Shown here: in pieces, positions 59,605 to 64,000 of the stretch | Layout of the letters: each line of letters opens with the position of its first letter | Numbering within the stretch: the stretch's first letter is position 1 | Assembly (NCBI RefSeq): GCF_000149955.1 | Contig: NC_030986.1 | Coordinates: forward strand, 1,867,886 to 1,931,885 | DNA length: 64,000 nt | Source: Fusarium oxysporum f. sp. lycopersici 4287 | Taxonomy: Eukaryota > Ascomycota > Sordariomycetes > Hypocreales > Nectriaceae | Direction: 5' to 3' | Notes under the pieces: model-generated | The model's database searches: none | What the model was told of the DNA's origin: nothing | What the model saw: only the letters and a program-made list of their open reading frames with translations | Made by a program: the position numbers and the translations under genes

Positions 59605-61496
59605 TTATCCATCGAACTGTGCGCATTCGGTAGCATTGCCCTGTGTGCAGAAAGGCATCTGGATTGGCGAGGCACTTACACCACGAGCCACCATGCGCTC
59701 GCGCAGCTCAGCCAGTCGAGGTGCAGCGTCGTACTGCGATCTGTTCTGGCCTGAGGCGTCAGTTCGGCCTGACCAGAGAACCTCGCCCATAACAGCGGCG
59801 CGGGGCCAGACGATAGTGTCAAGGTTGACGCTGTCGATGGTTTCTGTCCATACGGCCGCCTCACCGCCAAGGACAAGCTTGGCAGCCTCCTCAGACAGAC
59901 CGGCACGAGGGTCGTGTGAGTAGATGAGGCGCCAGCTCTTGGTGGGACCGCACCAGTCGTTGAAGGGGTAGTAGGTCTTGAAAGCTTCGCCGTTATCAAA
60001 GTTGAGCCATTGTCCACGACCACAATCGAGGTACTTCGGTCATCAGTCAGCAAATGTCACGTTTTCCAGAACACTGAATCATTACTCACCCAGAAGTTAT
60101 AATCGCTGTCAATGACCTTGTGACCAGCCTCAGCCATGGCCTTGACAGCGCCGTTGCCGAGCCACGACTGAATCACAACATCCTTGCCGAGTGTCATGTT
60201 CCACTCAGTAATCATCTCCTCCCAAACGAACGGAGTCAACCCAGCGTCACGAATCTTGCCGTGAGTGTAATCGACAAACTTCTGCAGGAGAGGTGCCAGG
60301 ACTTCAGTCTTGTTGGAGCGCACACCCGGGTCGAGCATGGAGTCGTTGTGGTTGAGCTCATCTCCGCCAGCGTGGAAGTATGCGCTGTATGGGGAGATGC
60401 GAGGGAAGAGGTCCTCGAACAAGGTGTCGAGGAAGTCATATACGTCGGTGCTGTTCATCCGGAACGCGCCACAGGGTGGTTCCTTACACCACCACTGATA
60501 TGGCTTCTCGTTATATGCGACAATGAGATCCTTGTACGCAAGCTCAACCACACCGATGTGGCCAGGCATGTCAATCTCCATGATCACCTCGACTCCACGG
60601 TGGACACCATACTCGTAAATTCCGGCCAGGTCCTCGGGAGAGTAGGTGAGGCCTTTGCGGTATGCTCCCTTCTCTGCCAGCTTGGGCAGAGCAGGAATTT
60701 CAAGAGGCCAAGACTGCGAGTCAGTTATGTGAAGGTGAAGACGATTCAGCTTGCTCCAGGACATGGCATCGATGGTGCGCTTAATGTGTTCAACCTCGAA
60801 GAAACTACGGGCAACGTCAAGCAGAATACCGCGATGGGGATACTCAGGCGCATCCTGGATGGTGACAGGCACGTGTGGCGTGTACCATGAAGTACCAGAG
60901 CTGTGTTTGAAGAAGAGCTGCAGGAATGTCTCGAGTCCGTGCAGGATACCCGTGGATGACTTGGCCTTGATAGAGGCCTCACCCTTTTCAGAAAGTGTGA
61001 GTGAATACGACTCATCAACCTCGCCAGCGAGAGGCTTGAAAGTGCTCTTGTCATCCTCCTCGGTTTGGACAATCTTGAGTGACTTCACCCACTGCTTCTT
61101 CTGCAGATCCGGCTCAAAATCCGAGTTGCGCTCACGAAGCTTCCATGGCACAAAGTTGTCATTGAATATGGCCTGAAGAGCACGTGAGACACCGGCCTGA
61201 ACGATCTGCTTGCTGTTGAACTTGGAACCGGCATCAGGCTGGAACTTATAAGTGTAGGGCATCTGTTTTTCAAGCAAGGTCTCAGTATCAAGTTGCGCGG
61301 AGTGGTTACAGGAATCAAAAACAGAACCAGGGGGTTTCCAGCATACAAAGTCTCCATTATAGGTGATATCGAGGCTTTGATCGATGAAGAGCACCTTGTC
61401 TCCCGTTGAGATCTTCTTGGGCACTGGCCATATGGCGTCGACGGGAGTGAGGGCGAAGGCGGCGATGGCCAGGAGAGCCTTGGCCTTGGACCACAT
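59605..61496 (-). CDS. Secreted beta-N-acetylhexosaminidase, GH20, two exons
   Basis: Exons 61496-60090 and 60033-59605 (56-bp intron, donor GTGAGT, branch CTGAC) give 611 residues. It releases terminal N-acetylglucosamine from chitin oligomers outside the cell or in the wall. Residues 1-21 form a signal peptide (Lys-Ala...Leu-Ala-Ile-Ala-Ala-Phe-Ala...Val-Asp-Ala). An N-terminal GH20b-like domain runs to about 200. The catalytic barrel starts at H-R-G-I-L-L-D-V-A-R-S-F-F. It carries L-H-L-H-I-T-D-S-Q-S-W-P, E-I-D-M-P-G-H, and H-A-G-G-D-E-L-N with the substrate-assisted Asp-Glu pair at about 379-380. The Trp-rich end includes W-L-N-F-D and W-P-R-A-A-V-M-G-E-V-L-W-S in exon 2. Several N-x-T/S sites suggest N-glycosylation. 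Length is normal for fungal GH20. Confidence 0.95.
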
Positions 61497-62619
61497 GCCG
61501 CCGATGTTTTACGATGAGAATGAGAAATGAGAGGGACAGAGTAAAAATGTGAATTGGGTGAGATGATAAGTGCTTATGTACTGTATAAAGGGATGGGTGA
61601 TTTTGGGTGGATATGAATAGGACGGAGGATTTTAAGCGCCAGGCCCCGTTTAATAAGACTGGCGATGATCCTCCAGCTCCGCCTCGTCTCGTAAATAGGT
61701 AGTGAGTGGTGTCCCTAGCCTGGCTGGAGCCGGAGCTGGGATGGCTGGGCGGGGTTGAATTATTGATCTCCCGACAGAGGCTGATTTGATGAGATTGCGT
61801 CGAGCTTGTTTTCGATATACAGCTGCAGGCACTGCACTGCCAATCCAATAGCTCGATGTTGGCATCCGTCCAGGACCTACATTACCTGGAGCTGCAGGAG
61901 AGAGAGGTGAGGAAGGGTATGACAGACAACCTTGAAGTGCGCGCAACGTTACGTTACACTACCACCCGAGGTTTTCAGCGGTTGCTGTTTGTAGATGGTT
62001 TGGTAGCCCACGAGGGGGTAGGGATGTAGATCTTCTTCTCGCCAGGGAAGTACTTCTGGCTGTGGCCTTTTGTGCTGCACCAGAGAGAAAAGAGAAGCCA
62101 GTAATTGATGATGTACAATGGTCAGAAACATGAGTGCATGGATTGGCTTCAAGGATTCAATACATCAAGGCAAGGCTGGGTAAGTGGGATCTTCAACACG
62201 CGTTGCAACCCCTGCCGAGTTCCGGTCAGTACAGTAGCTGCCGTGGATATCTAGGGCCATAGGACACGGCACTTGAGGGGCTGAAGCCAGGGCTTGCAGT
62301 GGTGAGATAATGGCCGAATATGATTGACTCGATGGTCAGCCAGTTGCTATATTTGCGACAGCAGCAGGGCTGAGAGACTACCGCCCGACAATGAAAAGGA
62401 GTAGGATAAGGACAGTGAGATGAGAACCGGTTAGAAAGTAGCGGCAGTGGCACAGCCTCTTCAGCACCAGGGGAATTATGGTAGCTTGATTCGTAGAGAT
62501 GGGACGAAGCTGATTCTTTGCTGCAGCTCAAGCTTGATGTTACATCAGCTGCTCACACTGCATCTGCAGAGAGATGATTGTGGTCTAGAATCTCGGCTTT
62601 GACGGGCCCATAGCATGAT
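61497..62619. promoter_or_regulatory. Upstream region of the hexosaminidase gene
   Basis: CT-rich (on the minus strand) sequence just upstream of 61496 fits a promoter/leader. Beyond about 61700 I see no gene up to the gap. Confidence 0.5.
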
Positions 62620-63075
62620 NNNNNNNNNNNNNNNNNNNNNNNNNNNNNNNNNNNNNNNNNNNNNNNNNNNNNNNNNNNNNNNNNNNNNNNNNNNNNNNNN
62701 NNNNNNNNNNNNNNNNNNNNNNNNNNNNNNNNNNNNNNNNNNNNNNNNNNNNNNNNNNNNNNNNNNNNNNNNNNNNNNNNNNNNNNNNNNNNNNNNNNNN
62801 NNNNNNNNNNNNNNNNNNNNNNNNNNNNNNNNNNNNNNNNNNNNNNNNNNNNNNNNNNNNNNNNNNNNNNNNNNNNNNNNNNNNNNNNNNNNNNNNNNNN
62901 NNNNNNNNNNNNNNNNNNNNNNNNNNNNNNNNNNNNNNNNNNNNNNNNNNNNNNNNNNNNNNNNNNNNNNNNNNNNNNNNNNNNNNNNNNNNNNNNNNNN
63001 NNNNNNNNNNNNNNNNNNNNNNNNNNNNNNNNNNNNNNNNNNNNNNNNNNNNNNNNNNNNNNNNNNNNNNNNNNN
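62620..63075. other. Assembly gap (N run, 456 bp)
   Basis: Unbroken N in non-coding sequence. Confidence 0.99.
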
Positions 63076-64000
63076 TCTCGTTCACGTAGCAACGTGCTAA
63101 GTTAGTGCTAGAAAATTGCTAAAACCAATACTTGATAGCACCGGACGATATCTTGACTACGACTGTATGTATACCGACTATCCAGGCGGGCTTCAAATCC
63201 TTTCCTTGAGTGGTAGGTACACATGGGTGGCAACATGTTGTCTCAGCCAACCCCAACCCCCCTCCGATTTACCTAGGGCTGGGTACCTAGACTGGTAGAC
63301 TCGGGGAAAGCTCCAAAAGCTGCCACCTGACATCAATCAAGGCATCCAAAAACTGTAACAAAGCAATTGATGGACTTCGAAAGGGGAGAAATGTAACCTT
63401 GGGTGGTAATGAACGTTAACATTGACCAAAGGATGGTGCTGGCTAGCAGCGTAGATGCCCTCAAAAGTCCAACTTGACAGACCCCCAAGCCTCGCTAAGT
63501 ATCCGAGGTAATGGATACCGGTGCATGTTCTCAGTCTGTAAGGAAACAAGCTTGAGTAGTACAAAGATACAAACGTCATTCCTGCTCTCAGATGACTGAG
63601 AAAAGAGAGGTGTTCATAATGATTCCATAAATAAGGTAGCTTCATCTTAGTGGAGGAGGGAAGAAAGAAGTATATCCTTTCATCAGAACAACAACCAACA
63701 TTTCCTTACAAAAGCCAACAGCTGATGTTAATAAAGTACAATAAAGAGAGTTCCATTGTAAATGCCACAAAGGCATGACTAATCGCATGTACTTCTTATT
63801 CGTTGGTCACCGAAGCTTCTGGTCCGTGATAGTGTATCATCTTTTTTTTTTTTTTTTTTGTCGCGAATGAAAGAGCCTATTTGTTTGATTAGCAATAGAT
63901 AACAGTCCAAATAGTAGCACTGTTCACTGCGATTGCACGTCAGTGAATGGACAAGTGGAAGACTTTCAGTTGTGCTAACTTTATTACAAACCGAGCAAAG
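63076..64000. other. Right end, no gene seen
   Basis: A 102-codon frame at 63337-63645 (-) lacks any recognisable feature. A run of about 18 T lies at 63842-63859, followed by AT-rich sequence to the edge. Confidence 0.5.

Noticed and set aside
60120..60890. 256-codon plus-strand frame opposite the hexosaminidase gene
   Set aside because: Antisense shadow of a well-supported GH20 coding exon.
54476..61496. Aminotransferase, P450 and hexosaminidase as a secondary-metabolite cluster
   Set aside because: No backbone synthase, dedicated transporter or cluster regulator is present, and the enzymes have plausible independent primary roles.

Overview
The window looks like a draft-quality piece of a filamentous ascomycete nuclear genome, most likely a Hypocreales/Fusarium-type Sordariomycete. 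The basis is short GT-AG introns (about 47-70 bp, often with a CTAAC or CTGAC branch site), euchromatic housekeeping genes on both strands with pyrimidine-rich leaders, protein families typical of filamentous ascomycetes (Zn2Cys6 regulator, fungal acetate kinase, CYP52-clan P450), and a nuclear tRNA gene with a short intron. Three runs of N (11230-11869, 42698-43333, 62620-63075) mark assembly gaps. The species call is inference; no marker sequence fixes it.

Layout. 0-6.2 kb: the 3' end of an unknown gene, then two splicing-factor genes, clf1 (-) and prp31 (+), head to head across about 330 bp. 6.2-14.5 kb: a gene-poor stretch with one gap, ending in the long CT-rich leader of a two-finger C2H2 regulator. 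16.7-20.1 kb: acetate kinase and a three-exon unknown gene, both on the minus strand. 20.1-23.1 kb: intergenic DNA rich in short tandem repeats. 23.1-31.4 kb: a Pho84-type phosphate transporter (+), a two-part gene with a glutathione S-transferase domain (-), a tRNA-Lys (-) and a six-exon Zn2Cys6 regulator (-). 33-40 kb: THO-complex WD40 protein (-), B-type cyclin (-) and mitochondrial ribosomal protein uL2 (+). 42.6-50.2 kb: a PAP2-type lipid phosphatase interrupted by a gap (+), casein kinase II beta subunit (-) and RIC1 (-). 51.2-53.5 kb: two divergent, unrecognised small membrane-protein genes. 54.5-61.5 kb: a class I/II aminotransferase (+), a P450 (-) and a secreted GH20 hexosaminidase (-). 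The last 2.5 kb shows no gene.

The genes do not form a biosynthetic cluster or operon. Most are housekeeping: mRNA maturation (clf1, prp31, THO3), cell cycle and signalling (cyclin B, CK2 beta), trafficking (RIC1), mitochondrial translation (uL2m) and metabolism. The exon models were built by hand from splice signals, reading-frame continuity and family resemblance, and the phases add up in every multi-exon model except two. The exceptions are the GST gene (one base missing near 26881) and uL2m (a run of single-base insertions at 38890-39030).

I found no CRISPR array, intact transposon or clearly undescribed system. The best candidates for novelty are the divergent orphan membrane genes at 51.2-53.5 kb, the conserved-looking orphan at 19-20 kb, and the fusion of an N-terminal basic GRPPGTPK-containing region to a cysteine-type GST.
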